Origin: Nocardia crassostreae
GTDB taxonomy: Bacteria > Actinomycetota > Actinomycetes > Mycobacteriales > Mycobacteriaceae
Assembly: GCF_001613405.1 (NCBI RefSeq)
Contig: NZ_BDCH01000030.1
Coordinates: 62,001 to 126,000, forward strand
DNA length: 64,000 bases
Direction: 5' to 3'
Under the pieces are notes generated by a model. That model made no database searches and had not been told where the DNA came from. It saw only the letters and a list, made by a program, of their open reading frames with translations. Of this stretch, positions 16,624 to 25,215 are shown in pieces. The stretch's first letter is position 1; every line of letters begins with the position of its first letter. Position numbers and translations under genes: made by a program.

Positions 16624-17544
16624 ATGAGCGGACTGTCCAACCCCGCCGCCAAGACCCCGGTGATCGATATGTGGGCGCCGATTGTGCCGACTCGGGAGGT
16701 CATGGACCATGTCGCGGCGAATCTGCCCGCGGAGCTGCTGGCCTACCTGCGTGTATTCACCGGCCTCGACATCACCGCCGAGCAATACGCGGCCACCGCG
16801 CCGAGTCTGGCGCGCACCGACGAGCAGATCCTCGCCGACCTCGACCACGCGGGAATCGCCTGGACGATGGTGACCGGCTTCGACGAACGCACCAGTTGCG
16901 GTACGACATTCGTCGCCAACGATATCGTCGGCGCGCTGGTCGAACGGCATCCGGGCCGGTTCATCGCCTTCGCCGGAGCCGACGTGCTCGCGGGCGATCG
17001 CGCCGTCGCCGACCTCGACTACTGGATCGCCCAACGCGGATTCCGCGGATTGTCGTTGCGCCCGTTCATGATCGGCCGTCCCGCCAGCGACCCGTTCTAC
17101 GCCACGTGCGTCGAGCTCGACGTTCCGGTCAGCATCCACAGATCGCACAACTGGACCCGCACTCGCCCATCCGACCTCGGCCATCCCCGCCACATCGACG
17201 ATATCGCCTGCCGTTTCCCGGATCTGACGATCATCATGAGCCATGCCGGTTACCCGTGGGTTCTCGAAGCCTGCCTGATCGCATGGAAACATCCCCACGT
17301 CTACCTCGAGCTGGGCGCACACCGGCCGCGGTACTTCACCGCGCCGGGGGCGGGGTGGGAACCGCTGGTGCGTTACGGCACGACCACTATCGCCGACAAG
17401 GTCGTCTACGGCACCGGCGCATTCCTGATCAACCGTCCACCCGCCGAGCTCCTCGAAGAGATGCGCGCACTGCCGATTCCACCCGACATCACTCGGAAAT
17501 GGCTGTGGGACAACGCTGCGAGTCTCATGGGCATCACCCGATGA
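16624..17544 (+). CDS. Amidohydrolase family protein (Amidohydro_2 type)
   Basis: About 306 residues with a TIM-barrel amidohydrolase pattern: VIDMWAPIVPT at the N-terminus, FRGLSLRPFMIG, VPVSIHRSH, LTIIMSHAGYPW and VVYGTGAFLINRPP. The N-terminal metal motif, normally DxHxH in decarboxylase/hydrolase members (ACMSD-like), reads D-M-W, so the first metal pair is not conserved. The later His residues are present. It could be a metal-dependent hydrolase with altered metal binding, or a lyase. AAAGGAG precedes ATG 16624. The stop overlaps the methyltransferase start (ATGA). Confidence 0.8.
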   Translation: MSGLSNPAAKTPVIDMWAPIVPTREVMDHVAANLPAELLAYLRVFTGLDITAEQYAATAPSLARTDEQILADLDHAGIAWTMVTGFDERTSCGTTFVANDIVGALVERHPGRFIAFAGADVLAGDRAVADLDYWIAQRGFRGLSLRPFMIGRPASDPFYATCVELDVPVSIHRSHNWTRTRPSDLGHPRHIDDIACRFPDLTIIMSHAGYPWVLEACLIAWKHPHVYLELGAHRPRYFTAPGAGWEPLVRYGTTTIADKVVYGTGAFLINRPPAELLEEMRALPIPPDITRKWLWDNAASLMGITR

Positions 17545-18335
17545 TCCCACCGCGGCCCACGCCGACGCGGGTTCGATACGACCGGACCGGGCAGACCTAT
17601 GCCCGCACGCGCCGACCCGATCCACGCATCGCCGCGGTCATCGACGAGGCATTGCGGGGCGCGGCGACCGTGGCGAACATCGGTGCGGGCACCGGGTCCT
17701 ACGAACCGGCACACACCGTCGTCGCGGTGGAACCCAGCCACATCATGATCGCCCAACGAGCGCCCGGCGCAGCGCCGACGGTGCGAGCTCGTGCCGAGCA
17801 CCTCCCGATACGGTCCGGCGCCGTGGACGCCGCGCTGGCGGTGCTGACCGTCCACCACTGGAGCGACCTCGACCGCGGCATCGCCGAAATGCGCCGCATC
17901 GCCCGCCGCCGCGTGGTCATCCTCACCTGGGATCACGATGTCTTCCAGCGGTTCTGGCTGCTGCGCGACTACCTCCCCGCCGCCGCGCGCACCGACGCAG
18001 CCCTGGCCGTCCCGATCACCAGACTGGTCTCGCTGCTCGGCAAGGTGACAGTCCGTCCCGTTCCCATCCCGCACGACTGCGCGGACGGGTTCGGCGGCGC
18101 CTTCTGGCGCCGCCCCCACGCCTACCTCGACCCCACCGTCCGAGCGGGCATGTCGATGCTCGCGCTGACCCCGAAACACGAACTGCAGCAAGGACTGTCG
18201 AGACTGCAAGCCGACCTCGAAACCGGGAAATGGGAACGCCGCTACAACCACTTGCGCAACTGCCCACAGCTGGATCTCGGGTACCGGCTCCTCATCACCG
18301 ACCTCCCCGAACAGTGCCGCGCGACATCGGCCTGA
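17541..18335 (+). CDS. SAM-dependent methyltransferase (UbiE-like class I)
   Basis: The 264-residue protein shows a class I methyltransferase core: ATVANIGAGTGSYEP (SAM-binding glycine loop), VVAVEPSHIMIAQ with an acidic residue after strand 2, and AVLTVHHWSDLDRGIAEMRR. The C-terminal third (YLDPTVRAGMSML, RLQADLETGKWERR) is shared with a family of actinobacterial methyltransferases of unknown substrate. The ATG overlaps the amidohydrolase stop, so the two are co-translated and probably act in one pathway under the TetR repressor. A third methyltransferase-like gene follows separately. Confidence 0.85.
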   Translation: MIPPRPTPTRVRYDRTGQTYARTRRPDPRIAAVIDEALRGAATVANIGAGTGSYEPAHTVVAVEPSHIMIAQRAPGAAPTVRARAEHLPIRSGAVDAALAVLTVHHWSDLDRGIAEMRRIARRRVVILTWDHDVFQRFWLLRDYLPAAARTDAALAVPITRLVSLLGKVTVRPVPIPHDCADGFGGAFWRRPHAYLDPTVRAGMSMLALTPKHELQQGLSRLQADLETGKWERRYNHLRNCPQLDLGYRLLITDLPEQCRATSA

Positions 18336-18436
18336 AGGTTGGCTGCCATGCGGAGCAGTGTGCATTCGACCACTCGGCACCGGGGAAGACCCGCAAACCA
18401 CCCCTCGGCTCATGACACCGGGCCTAGCGTCTGGGC

Positions 18437-19240
18437 ATGAACTGGTCTTCACCAATCTCCTCGCCGGATGACCCGTCCTACACGCTGCCGAACGCATGGG
18501 AGTTCGCCGACGAACGCCTTGCCCTACTCGGCGCAGCCTACGACTCGCCGAGTATCGCGCTCGCCCAACGACTGGGTGTGCGTGCAGGATGGCGGTGCCT
18601 GGAAGCCGGAGCAGGCGGCGGCTCCTTCGCACGATGGCTGTGTAGTGCGGTACTACCCACCGGTCGAGTGCTCGCAGTCGACGCCGACCCCCGCCACCTC
18701 ACCGACTTGCCCAGCCTCGGCGGCGAAGTCGCCCACCTCGACCTCGTCTCCGACGACATCCCCGAAGGCGCATTCGATTTCGTCCACACCCGATTCGTCC
18801 TGCTGCACATTGCCGACAGAGACATCGTCCTCGACCGATTGGCCCGCGCACTGGCACCCGGCGGCGTTCTCATGCTCGAGGAAGGCGACGGCCTCGGCGT
18901 CCCCGATGAAATGCCAGGCGCATTCGGCGAAGTCTGGCGCGCCTTCGCCCACTCGACCGAAATCGCAGGCGCAAACCAATCATGGGCCCGAACCCTGCCC
19001 ACCCACTTGGAGTCACTCGGGCTCGTCGATATCCACGCCGAGGCGGACATCCCGATCTTCCGCGGAGCCTCACCCATGGCACGCATGTGGAACCTGACCT
19101 GGCAACAGGCCCACAACACCTTGGTCACCCTCGGTGTCGCCCCGGAAGTGATCGCCGCAGCCCAGACCGAGCTGGAAAACGAACAGCATTGGCTATTCGC
19201 CCCGCCAACGGTCCGCACATGGGCCCGCCGCACTCTCTGA
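18437..19240 (+). CDS. Class I SAM-dependent methyltransferase
   Basis: This 267-residue protein has CLEAGAGGGSFARWL as the SAM-binding loop, VLAVDADPRHL after strand 2 and ALAPGGVLMLEEGDG after strand 5. The TLPNAWEFADERLALL opening is common to a group of nocardial and streptomycete methyltransferases. A TAGCGT box at 18425-18430 ends 6 nt before the ATG, giving a leaderless promoter independent of the TetR operon. The methyl acceptor is unknown. Confidence 0.85.
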   Translation: MNWSSPISSPDDPSYTLPNAWEFADERLALLGAAYDSPSIALAQRLGVRAGWRCLEAGAGGGSFARWLCSAVLPTGRVLAVDADPRHLTDLPSLGGEVAHLDLVSDDIPEGAFDFVHTRFVLLHIADRDIVLDRLARALAPGGVLMLEEGDGLGVPDEMPGAFGEVWRAFAHSTEIAGANQSWARTLPTHLESLGLVDIHAEADIPIFRGASPMARMWNLTWQQAHNTLVTLGVAPEVIAAAQTELENEQHWLFAPPTVRTWARRTL

Positions 19241-19343
19241 GCGAGCCGTCACTACTGCCGCTTACAAGCCTGTTCGAACCCGCCAGGTCGCAGCAGCAGA
19301 ACACACCATCATGCCGATTTCAATACGGTGCCCAGCTCCGGCG

Positions 19344-19658
19344 ATGATCGAGCACATGACCGAATGGCAACTTCAGGTTCCCCTAGCCGAGCTACGCAGG
19401 TCTCTCGAATGGCTTATGGACTATGTCGAGGCCGCCACCGCCGGAGACACCGTTCACCTGGACCAGGACTACTTCTGGTCGGTTCCTCCGGATGAGCTCT
19501 ACGACGTCGACCGCGCCCCGGTCAACCTGACAATCGGCCAGCTTTCCTGGTCATGGCAGCATGTACGAGATCTGCTGGCCGATCCGGATCGCGCTGTCGG
19601 GCATCACTTGATCTGGTTGTCGGAAGTGCTGCGGGCGGTCGGCCATAAACTGCCCTGA
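19344..19658 (+). CDS. Conserved hypothetical protein, small
   Basis: A 104-residue acidic protein beginning MIEHMTEWQLQVPLAELRRS, with an internal VDRAPVNLTIGQLSWSWQHV; ATG 19356 is an alternative start. Composition (many Trp, Asp and Glu; no membrane helix) resembles small cytosolic immunity-type or accessory proteins, but no family can be named. It opens a 2.8-kb stretch of small, unrelated-looking genes with lower GC than their surroundings. Confidence 0.6.
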   Translation: MIEHMTEWQLQVPLAELRRSLEWLMDYVEAATAGDTVHLDQDYFWSVPPDELYDVDRAPVNLTIGQLSWSWQHVRDLLADPDRAVGHHLIWLSEVLRAVGHKLP

Positions 19659-19719
19659 ACCGTTCACACCGACATGTCGCTAGGTGGGCGGTCCAGCACC
19701 AGGTGTGATGCACCCTCGA

Positions 19720-19973
19720 TCAACGCTGAGTCACCGAGCTATCGATGACTTCGTCGACATGGAAGTAGCCGACAATCCGGGCGCCTTCGGTAACAACGAC
19801 GACGGAACCAACTTGGACCGTATAGGCACCGGTGTTGTCGACGATCAGCCATCCGGCGCTGGCAGGTGATTGCCATGCCGAGCGATCATCAACCCGCATT
19901 ACCCACGATGCCAGACCATCTGGCCACGGAACGGAAGCTCGCCATGAAAACGCACGGCGACATTCTGACGCAT
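19720..19973 (-). pseudogene. Small hypothetical protein, possibly frameshifted
   Basis: Two short frames are joined by a TAATG overlap. The first, from ATG 19973, encodes MRQNVAVRFHGELPFRGQMV and stops at about 19898. The second, from ATG 19899, encodes RSAWQSPASAGWLIVDNTG and VGYFHVDEVID up to 19720. Each alone is too short for a convincing domain. They could be one gene broken by a frameshift, or two coupled ORFs. No family is recognised. Confidence 0.35.
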
Positions 19974-20061
19974 GATCGAGGCTCCGCATCGGGCGCACTG
20001 TCCTGCACTATGCTGCGCTCAACCGATGGCTATTGGGGTGCCGGAAGTGGCAGGGCCACCG

Positions 20062-20370
20062 TTAGAGGCCGTCGATCGCGGCGCCGAGGTCCGCGCCGTA
20101 GCTGGCCCAGCACAGAATCGATTCTCCCGTCCCAGGCCGAGGACCCATGAACCAGTCTCCGTAGTGGTTGCGATGGTCTACCGAGCGGGCAAGGCACAGG
20201 CTGGAAAAACCGATGATCAGGTCGACCGCCAGGGGTGCACCCTGGTTTGGGTGAGATGCATCCAGGAATACCGGAGTGCTGGGATCCAGCAATTCCACAG
20301 CGTTGTCGTCAGCGCGCTGACGGATCTCTTCGAGAGTCCAGCCATCAGGGAGAGTGCTCGTGTCTACCAC
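20062..20370 (-). CDS. Hypothetical protein
   Basis: A 102-residue protein starting MVDTSTLPDGWTLEEIRQRA, with FLDASHPNQGAPLAVDLIIG and a Trp-, Gly- and His-containing centre (HRNHYGDWFMGPRP). No signal peptide or membrane helix is seen. It lies 83 bp downstream of the next hypothetical gene on the same strand, so the two may form an operon. No function can be given. Confidence 0.5.
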   Translation of the reverse strand: MVDTSTLPDGWTLEEIRQRADDNAVELLDPSTPVFLDASHPNQGAPLAVDLIIGFSSLCLARSVDHRNHYGDWFMGPRPGTGESILCWASYGADLGAAIDGL

Positions 20371-20453
20371 CGAATGATTCTTTCCCAGTCGCTATTCCGG
20401 CGCTCCATCGGCCTCATCCAGGGTCATACGACGGCCACAAAGGGTTGTCGACT

Positions 20454-20990
20454 TCAACTGCTGTGGCACCGCACTCCGGCACGACGGGCAATCCGCTCGC
20501 TGCCCACGAAGAGGTGGAATTCGTTGTTCTCATCGATCCGCACGGTCTTGTCGGATGATTCTGCAACCAGTCGGGCCACGGTCGCTCGGACAGCGGTGAC
20601 GAAATGCTCTGGCCACTGGACCTTCCGCACGGCCAGCACTGTTGTGCGGTCGGCCTCAGCCAGGCCAAAAGAGAATGTCTGGGTCTGCCCGGGTTCGATT
20701 GCAGGCAGATCGGCCACAGTGCCAGGCGGGGTGTCATCGTGCGGGTTGAAAGCATAATGCTGCCAAGGGCTTTCCCCGAACCGGTAGCACAAGATGCCGT
20801 GGTAGCGTGCGTCGTACCAAGCGAATTGCATTGCTGAGGCGCTGAACTCCGCGATCTGTGCAGATGTCGGAGCGTTGACACTCATGAGGAACAGCCCCCC
20901 ATCCGTGGTAAGGATAAGCTCCGATCCGGGCCAACGCTGAATACCCGAATCGTAGTGGTCACCAACGAGCAGTTTGAGTGGGTCACGCAT
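20454..20990 (-). CDS. Hypothetical protein
   Basis: The 178-residue soluble protein begins MRDPLKLLVGDHYDSGIQRW and contains SELILTTDGGLFLMS, SASAMQFAWYDARYHGILCY and a long C-terminal helix region VRATVARLVAESSD. It looks like a compact alpha/beta protein, similar in style to small immunity or phage-type proteins, but I recognise no family. Codon bias is good and no competing frame is better. Confidence 0.55.
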   Translation of the reverse strand: MRDPLKLLVGDHYDSGIQRWPGSELILTTDGGLFLMSVNAPTSAQIAEFSASAMQFAWYDARYHGILCYRFGESPWQHYAFNPHDDTPPGTVADLPAIEPGQTQTFSFGLAEADRTTVLAVRKVQWPEHFVTAVRATVARLVAESSDKTVRIDENNEFHLFVGSERIARRAGVRCHSS

Positions 20991-21360
20991 ACGACCATCC
21001 TTACCTGCTGGATGAGTTCATGCCTGTGCCGAAAGCACTCATGCCGCTTCCCGCGCGGTCTGCGCGGCCAACCGATGGCTGTTTCAGCTGATCTCCTTGC
21101 CGCCCGGACGGAAACTGATCTGCTGTCGCCGCACGCCACTGACCAACGGGCGGAAGCGCCGATCACCCGACAGGAAACGGCCCTTCTGCGAGCCGGATGA
21201 AGCTGCGCTCCAACGTGCGATCCGGCCGTCCGGAAAGGCGCGGCGTTAGTAGCTGCTCCGCTAGGGCGGATCGACTGCGGAGGTGCGCGAGTGTCGAACC
21301 AAATGCGTACGGTAGGAATGAGATACAGGAGTTGACCGTGATTCGCGGGCGGGGGTGGTG
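20991..21360. other. Intergenic stretch without a supported gene
   Basis: About 370 bp between divergent genes. Short frames exist on both strands but none has coding-like composition. It presumably holds the two divergent promoters. I see no clear repeat or RNA structure. Confidence 0.5.
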
Positions 21361-21810
21361 ATGACCGACTGGTGTAGGTTCACCGACCGACTCACTGACC
21401 AGGTGGCCACGCTCCCCGAGAACGTGGTTGTGGACATCGATTGCTTCCGATGGCCGACACCCCCCGTTTTGGCGCAACTGGTACGGCTCAGCGACAGCCT
21501 GTGGGCGACCGTCAAAGATCTGCCACGAGTCGGTGCTTCGGGCCCTCTCGATTCCGACTCCGAGCTGATGTCGGCTGTGGGCTGGCAACCGTCAGGAAAT
21601 CCCGACCACGGAACTCTCTGGTGGATCGAGTTGCCATGGCCGGTATCGGATCTGATCTGTCGGCAATTGGCGACAATGATCGTCACAGGGCTTCGTGACT
21701 TCCACCGCATCTCGAGTGCATCAACATTGGCCTACGATGCCTGGGATCTCGATGCGAACGAGCGCACTATCGATCTGCCCCTTTTGGGCATACCAGCACG
21801 AGGAATGTAA
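21361..21810 (+). CDS. TY-Chap-like protein
   Basis: A 149-residue protein starting MTDWCRFTDRLTDQVATLPE. Its second half, SAVGWQPSGNPDHGTLWWIE followed by LPWPVSD and a helix (LATMIVTGLRDFHR), matches the pattern of the TY-Chap C-terminal domain common in Nocardia and Mycobacterium. Such proteins have been proposed, by comparative analysis, as chaperone-like partners of secreted toxins or effectors. GTG at 21355 and 21358 are alternative starts. Its TAA overlaps the next ATG (TAATG), so the two are coupled. Assignment is by pattern and moderately sure. Confidence 0.6.
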   Translation: MTDWCRFTDRLTDQVATLPENVVVDIDCFRWPTPPVLAQLVRLSDSLWATVKDLPRVGASGPLDSDSELMSAVGWQPSGNPDHGTLWWIELPWPVSDLICRQLATMIVTGLRDFHRISSASTLAYDAWDLDANERTIDLPLLGIPARGM

Positions 21811-22172
21811 TGAGACGGATCCTGTTCACCTTGAACGGGCAACTCGACCACCCACAGCTGGACACATTGCGTAATGCCCTGGGTCTGGATGGAATCGGGG
21901 CGGCGACCGACCCGATCGGTACGATCTTGGGCACTCGCTCCGGTCGTGGCCGGTTGATTCCGACAGCGAAACTGACCCTTCTCCGCAGCGATTCGGACTC
22001 GTGGTGGCTCCTGATCGACGAGTCGCCGAAAACGATCGGAGCAGATTATCCAGTCTCGCCCGAGGCGTGGTGTGGCTTGGCCGAGCTCGCCGTCCGCGCA
22101 GCAGGACTCACCATCGGTGATCGTAGAGAACTCCCGAGCATACGACCGGACGAAGACTGTAACCAGCTGTGA
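21810..22172 (+). CDS. Hypothetical protein coupled to the TY-Chap-like gene
   Basis: A 120-residue protein (MRRILFTLNGQLDHPQLDTL at the start, SWWLLIDESPKTIGADYP in the middle). It overlaps the preceding stop by one base and is surely co-translated with it. The sequence alternates strands and helices without membrane segments. It may be the partner of the TY-Chap-like protein. No toxin gene is visible next to the pair. Confidence 0.6.
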   Translation: MRRILFTLNGQLDHPQLDTLRNALGLDGIGAATDPIGTILGTRSGRGRLIPTAKLTLLRSDSDSWWLLIDESPKTIGADYPVSPEAWCGLAELAVRAAGLTIGDRRELPSIRPDEDCNQL

Positions 22173-22272
22173 CCAAGCTCAGGAACGCCTCTCGCACTGT
22201 CAGCAAGACGGATCGTGAGGCCGGGCGCGGAACTCCATTCGCCGATCATGCCGCAGCTCGTGAGACCTGCAG

Positions 22273-22968
22273 CTACAGGGACGAGTAGTTTCGGAGCGCA
22301 TCGACGACGAGTGCGGCTCCGAAAACCACGAAGAGGATGCGGACCGATAGGGGGCCGTAACGGTTCAGGGTGCGGACGACGGTGCGATAGAAACGTTGGG
22401 CGCGGGCTGAACGGCGGGTTGCGGTGAATAGGACCAGGATGGGCGGTAGCAGGGCGATCAGGCAGTAGACGACTATGAGTAGTGGCCAGAGGGTTGGACG
22501 TGGTTCTCGCACTGTGAGCATTGCGAGGGCGGCCAGGTATGGGACTGCGGTTGGTGCTTGGCCTAGGCCGATGCCTGCTCCGATTAGTCCGAGCATCCAT
22601 GGTCGTCGGCGGGCTTCGATTGCCCAGGGTGGTGTTGTTCCCGATTTTGCTGGTAGCCGGACGCTGCCGAGGATCAGCAGGACTGCGCCGACGGCGAGTT
22701 CGGCCCAATAGCGAACGGTTGGTGTGAGGTCGAAGTGGACCAGGTCTGTCAAGAAGCTCAGGCCGAGTACGGTGCATATGCCGAAAGCGGTTGTGACAGC
22801 GAAGATTCCTGTGATGAAGCTCAATGCGCCGGGGACTGGCGAGCGACGGCCTAGGCGGCTGTCGACGACCACCGCGGCGGTGATCCCTATGTTCAGGACG
22901 TGTAGGGAATCGAGGAAAGCGAATCCTGCGAGTGCCACTAGTAAGGTCAGCATGACGCTACCGACCAT
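22273..22968 (-). CDS. GAP family membrane transporter
   Basis: The 231-residue protein has six predicted membrane helices. LDSLHVLNIGITAAVV near the N-terminus and AGIGLGQAPTAVPYLAALAM in the second half are typical of the GAP/Sap proteins linked to glycopeptidolipid or other lipid export in mycobacteria (LysE-like superfamily). It lies 13 bp after a VOC gene on the same strand, so the two are likely co-transcribed. ATG 22953 is a possible alternative start. The substrate is not known. Confidence 0.75.
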   Translation of the reverse strand: MVGSVMLTLLVALAGFAFLDSLHVLNIGITAAVVVDSRLGRRSPVPGALSFITGIFAVTTAFGICTVLGLSFLTDLVHFDLTPTVRYWAELAVGAVLLILGSVRLPAKSGTTPPWAIEARRRPWMLGLIGAGIGLGQAPTAVPYLAALAMLTVREPRPTLWPLLIVVYCLIALLPPILVLFTATRRSARAQRFYRTVVRTLNRYGPLSVRILFVVFGAALVVDALRNYSSL

Positions 22969-22981
22969 ACGGTAGGTGGGG

Positions 22982-23335
22982 TCAGTGCTTGTGGGCCAGC
23001 ACGTTGACCACGGTGCCGTCGGGGTCCTCGACGAAGAAGCGCCGCACTCCCCAGAGTTCGTCGGTGAGGGGGTAGACGATCTTCGCGCCGCGGCGCACTG
23101 CTTCGGTGTATGCCGCGTCTACGAGGGGCGGATCGCCGAGGTCGATGCCGAATCGCGGTGTGGGGGTTTCGGTTCGGGGTGGGAGCACGATGACTTGGGC
23201 TGCCGGGTTGCCGGGGGCGCGTAGCCCGAGGACGGGGTTTCGCATGGCGATCTCCAGTCCGAAGACGCTGGAGTAGAACTCCGCGGAAGCCTCCGGATCG
23301 TCGACGGCGATATAGGGGTGGATGCGTTCGATCAT
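22982..23335 (-). CDS. VOC family protein (glyoxalase/bleomycin-resistance type)
   Basis: A 117-residue single VOC domain: IHPYIAVDDPEASAEFYSSV, FGLEI, GIDLGDPPLVDAAYTEAVRR and RRFFVEDPDGTVVNVLAHKH. This pattern is close to PhnB/bleomycin-resistance-like members. The upstream tRNA-Asp is on the same strand, 70 bp away. The longer open frame reading back through the tRNA is spurious. Ligand and activity are unknown. Confidence 0.8.
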   Translation of the reverse strand: MIERIHPYIAVDDPEASAEFYSSVFGLEIAMRNPVLGLRAPGNPAAQVIVLPPRTETPTPRFGIDLGDPPLVDAAYTEAVRRGAKIVYPLTDELWGVRRFFVEDPDGTVVNVLAHKH

Positions 23336-23405
23336 CTGATGATCTTTGCGGCCGACAGGCGATGATCGCTTGTACGAATCGGAACACGACCGGAGTCGGG
23401 CATTG

Positions 23406-23479
23406 TCGACCCGACGGGATTCGAACCCGCATCTCCCGCCGTGACAGGGCGGTGCTTTGACCAATTGGGCTACGGATCG
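23406..23479 (-). tRNA. tRNA-Asp (GTC), atypical
   Basis: The minus strand folds into a tRNA of 74 nt. The seven-pair acceptor stem is CGATCCG with CGGGTCG (one G-U pair). The anticodon arm is CCGCC-CTGTCAC-GGCGG with anticodon GTC. The variable loop is 5 nt and the T arm is GCGGG-TTCGAAT-CCCGT. The D stem is poor: GCCC against AAGC gives only two pairs. The discriminator base is A instead of the G expected for tRNA-Asp. No CCA is encoded. It may be a divergent second copy or a decaying one. Confidence 0.72.
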
Positions 23480-23658
23480 TGGTGTGGCGCGGAAGACAGA
23501 GAACTCGAATCCCAAGCCCGGAGGCTCAACACCGCTAGCAACGGGTTCCGGCTCCCTGGCCGGTTTGTCTTCCTGAATGTCCGCTGCTCCGGGGAGTTTG
23601 CGGTACAGCAACATTCGCAGGGCGGGCGGAGGGCCGCAAGCCATTTTCAGGCGGGCGG
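23480..23658. other. Intergenic region, no supported gene
   Basis: About 180 bp between the tRNA and the end of the ABC permease gene. It should contain the tRNA promoter on the minus strand. No hairpin or reading frame with coding character was seen. Confidence 0.5.
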
Positions 23659-24420
23659 TCAGGCGATCTTGCGGCGGTAGATGAACATGGCCACCGCATA
23701 GGAGATGACGAGGAGGCCGACGCACCAGGCGAGGGACACCCAGATGTCGGCGCCGACCGGCTGCTGGTCGAGGAGGTTGCGGATGGCGTTGACGATGGAG
23801 GTGGTGGGCTGGTTCTCGGCGAAGGCGCGGACGGGGCCGGGCATGGAGTCGGTGGGGACGAAGGCCGAGCTGACGAAGGGCAGGAAGATCAGGGGGTAGG
23901 AGAAGCCGCCCGCGCCGTCGACGGTCTTCGCGGTGAGGCCGGGGATGACGGCCAGCCAGGTCAGGGCGATGGTGACGAGGAGGAGGATCCCGGCGACGCC
24001 CAGCCAGGGCAGAATGCCCGCGCTGGAGCGGAAACCCATGACCAGGGCGACGAGCACGACAAGCACGATGGAGAGCAGGTTGGCGACCAGCGAGGTCAGC
24101 ACGTGCGCCCACAGGATGGACGAGCGTGCGATGGGCATGGACTGGAAGCGCTCGACGATGCCGTTGGACATGTCCATGAAGAGGCGGAATGCGGTGTAGG
24201 CGATGCCCGAGGCGATGGTGATCAGCAGGATGCCGGGCAGGAGGTAGTTCACATAGTCGTCCGAGCCGGTCTGAATCGCGCCGCCGAACACGTAGCGGAA
24301 GAGCAGCAGAAACGCGATCGGCATGATCGTGGTCGTAATGATGGTGTCGGGGCTGCGTGCGATATGGCGCAGGGACCGGCCCAGCAGATAGCCGGTGTCA
24401 CCGAAGAATTGGGTGGTCAT
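23659..24420 (-). CDS. ABC transporter permease (DrrB-like, ABC-2 type)
   Basis: The 253-residue protein has six predicted membrane helices and the ABC-2 pattern: PDTIITTTIMPIAFLLLFRY, VNYLLPGILLITIASG, NGIVERFQSMPIARSSILWA and LPFVSSAFVPTDSMPGP. This matches daunorubicin-resistance DrrB-type permeases, which export hydrophobic compounds. It starts 9 bp after the ATPase gene on the same strand, forming a two-gene exporter. The MSNGIVERFQSMP motif is the conserved cytoplasmic loop. The substrate is unknown and no biosynthetic cluster adjoins it. Confidence 0.88.
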   Translation of the reverse strand: MTTQFFGDTGYLLGRSLRHIARSPDTIITTTIMPIAFLLLFRYVFGGAIQTGSDDYVNYLLPGILLITIASGIAYTAFRLFMDMSNGIVERFQSMPIARSSILWAHVLTSLVANLLSIVLVVLVALVMGFRSSAGILPWLGVAGILLLVTIALTWLAVIPGLTAKTVDGAGGFSYPLIFLPFVSSAFVPTDSMPGPVRAFAENQPTTSIVNAIRNLLDQQPVGADIWVSLAWCVGLLVISYAVAMFIYRRKIA

Positions 24421-24429
24421 CGCTGATCC

Positions 24430-25191
24430 TTACTCGTCACCGACGAGGGCGAGGAAGACGTCCTCCAGCGTGGGCTGCTTCTCGACGTATTCGATCTTGG
24501 CGGGCGGGAGGAGCGCCTTCAGTTCGCCGAAGGTGCCGTTCACGATGATCCGGCCCTGGTGCAGGATCGCGATCCGGTCGGCGAGTTGTTCGTCCTCCTC
24601 CAGATACTGGGTGGTGAGCAGTACGGTGGTGCCGCCCTCCGCGAGTTTCTTGACGGCCTTCCACACCTCGATGCGCGCCTGCGGGTCGAGCCCGGTGGTC
24701 GGCTCGTCCAGGAAGATGACCGGCGGATCCCCGAGCAGGCTCATGGCGATGTCGAGGCGGCGGCGCATGCCACCGGAGTAGGTCGACACCCGTCGCGTAC
24801 CGGCCTCGGTCAGGGAGAAGCGCTCGAGCAGCTCGTCCGCGACCGCGCCCGCGTTCGGGATCCGCCGCAGATGCGCGATGAGCACGAGATTCTCACGCCC
24901 GCTGAGGATTTCGTCGACCGCGGCGAATTGCCCGGTGAGACTGAAGGATTCCCGCACGCGCGCCGGTTGCGCGGCGACGTCGAAACCGTTGACGCTCGCC
25001 TCCCCCGCATCGGCCGCGAGCAGCGTGCACAGGATCCGCACGACCGCGGTCTTACCCGCACCATTGGAGCCGAGCAGGGCGAAGATGCTGCCGCGCGCCA
25101 CCTCGAAATCCACGCCGCGCAGCACATGCAGGTCTTTGTAGGACTTCTCCAGGCCTTGGACCTGGATAGCTGGAGCTTGCTGAGTCGCCAT
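24430..25191 (-). CDS. ABC transporter ATP-binding protein (DrrA-like)
   Basis: A 253-residue ATPase with Walker A GSNGAGKTAVVRI, signature YSGGMRRRLDIAMSL, Walker B PPVIFLDEPTTGLDP and the switch His region replaced by Gln (LLTTQYLEEDEQL). Q in place of H at that position is usual in the DrrA/CcmA-like exporters. The LGSNGAGK loop has Ser where most have Pro-Asn or Leu-Asn. It pairs with the permease just downstream. The promoter region carries an AT-rich repeat array. Confidence 0.9.
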   Translation of the reverse strand: MATQQAPAIQVQGLEKSYKDLHVLRGVDFEVARGSIFALLGSNGAGKTAVVRILCTLLAADAGEASVNGFDVAAQPARVRESFSLTGQFAAVDEILSGRENLVLIAHLRRIPNAGAVADELLERFSLTEAGTRRVSTYSGGMRRRLDIAMSLLGDPPVIFLDEPTTGLDPQARIEVWKAVKKLAEGGTTVLLTTQYLEEDEQLADRIAILHQGRIIVNGTFGELKALLPPAKIEYVEKQPTLEDVFLALVGDE

Positions 25192-25215
25192 CGAACGGCC
25201 CCCACCTCATTGCCA

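Noticed and set aside
20955..21200. Plus-strand 81-codon frame in the small-protein island
   Set aside because: Poor codon bias, no ribosome site and no protein-like pattern; treated as intergenic.
22982..24112. Long minus-strand frame reading through the tRNA-Asp into the ABC permease gene
   Set aside because: The VOC domain begins at 23335; upstream codons overlap a tRNA and the antisense of another gene and have no domain character.
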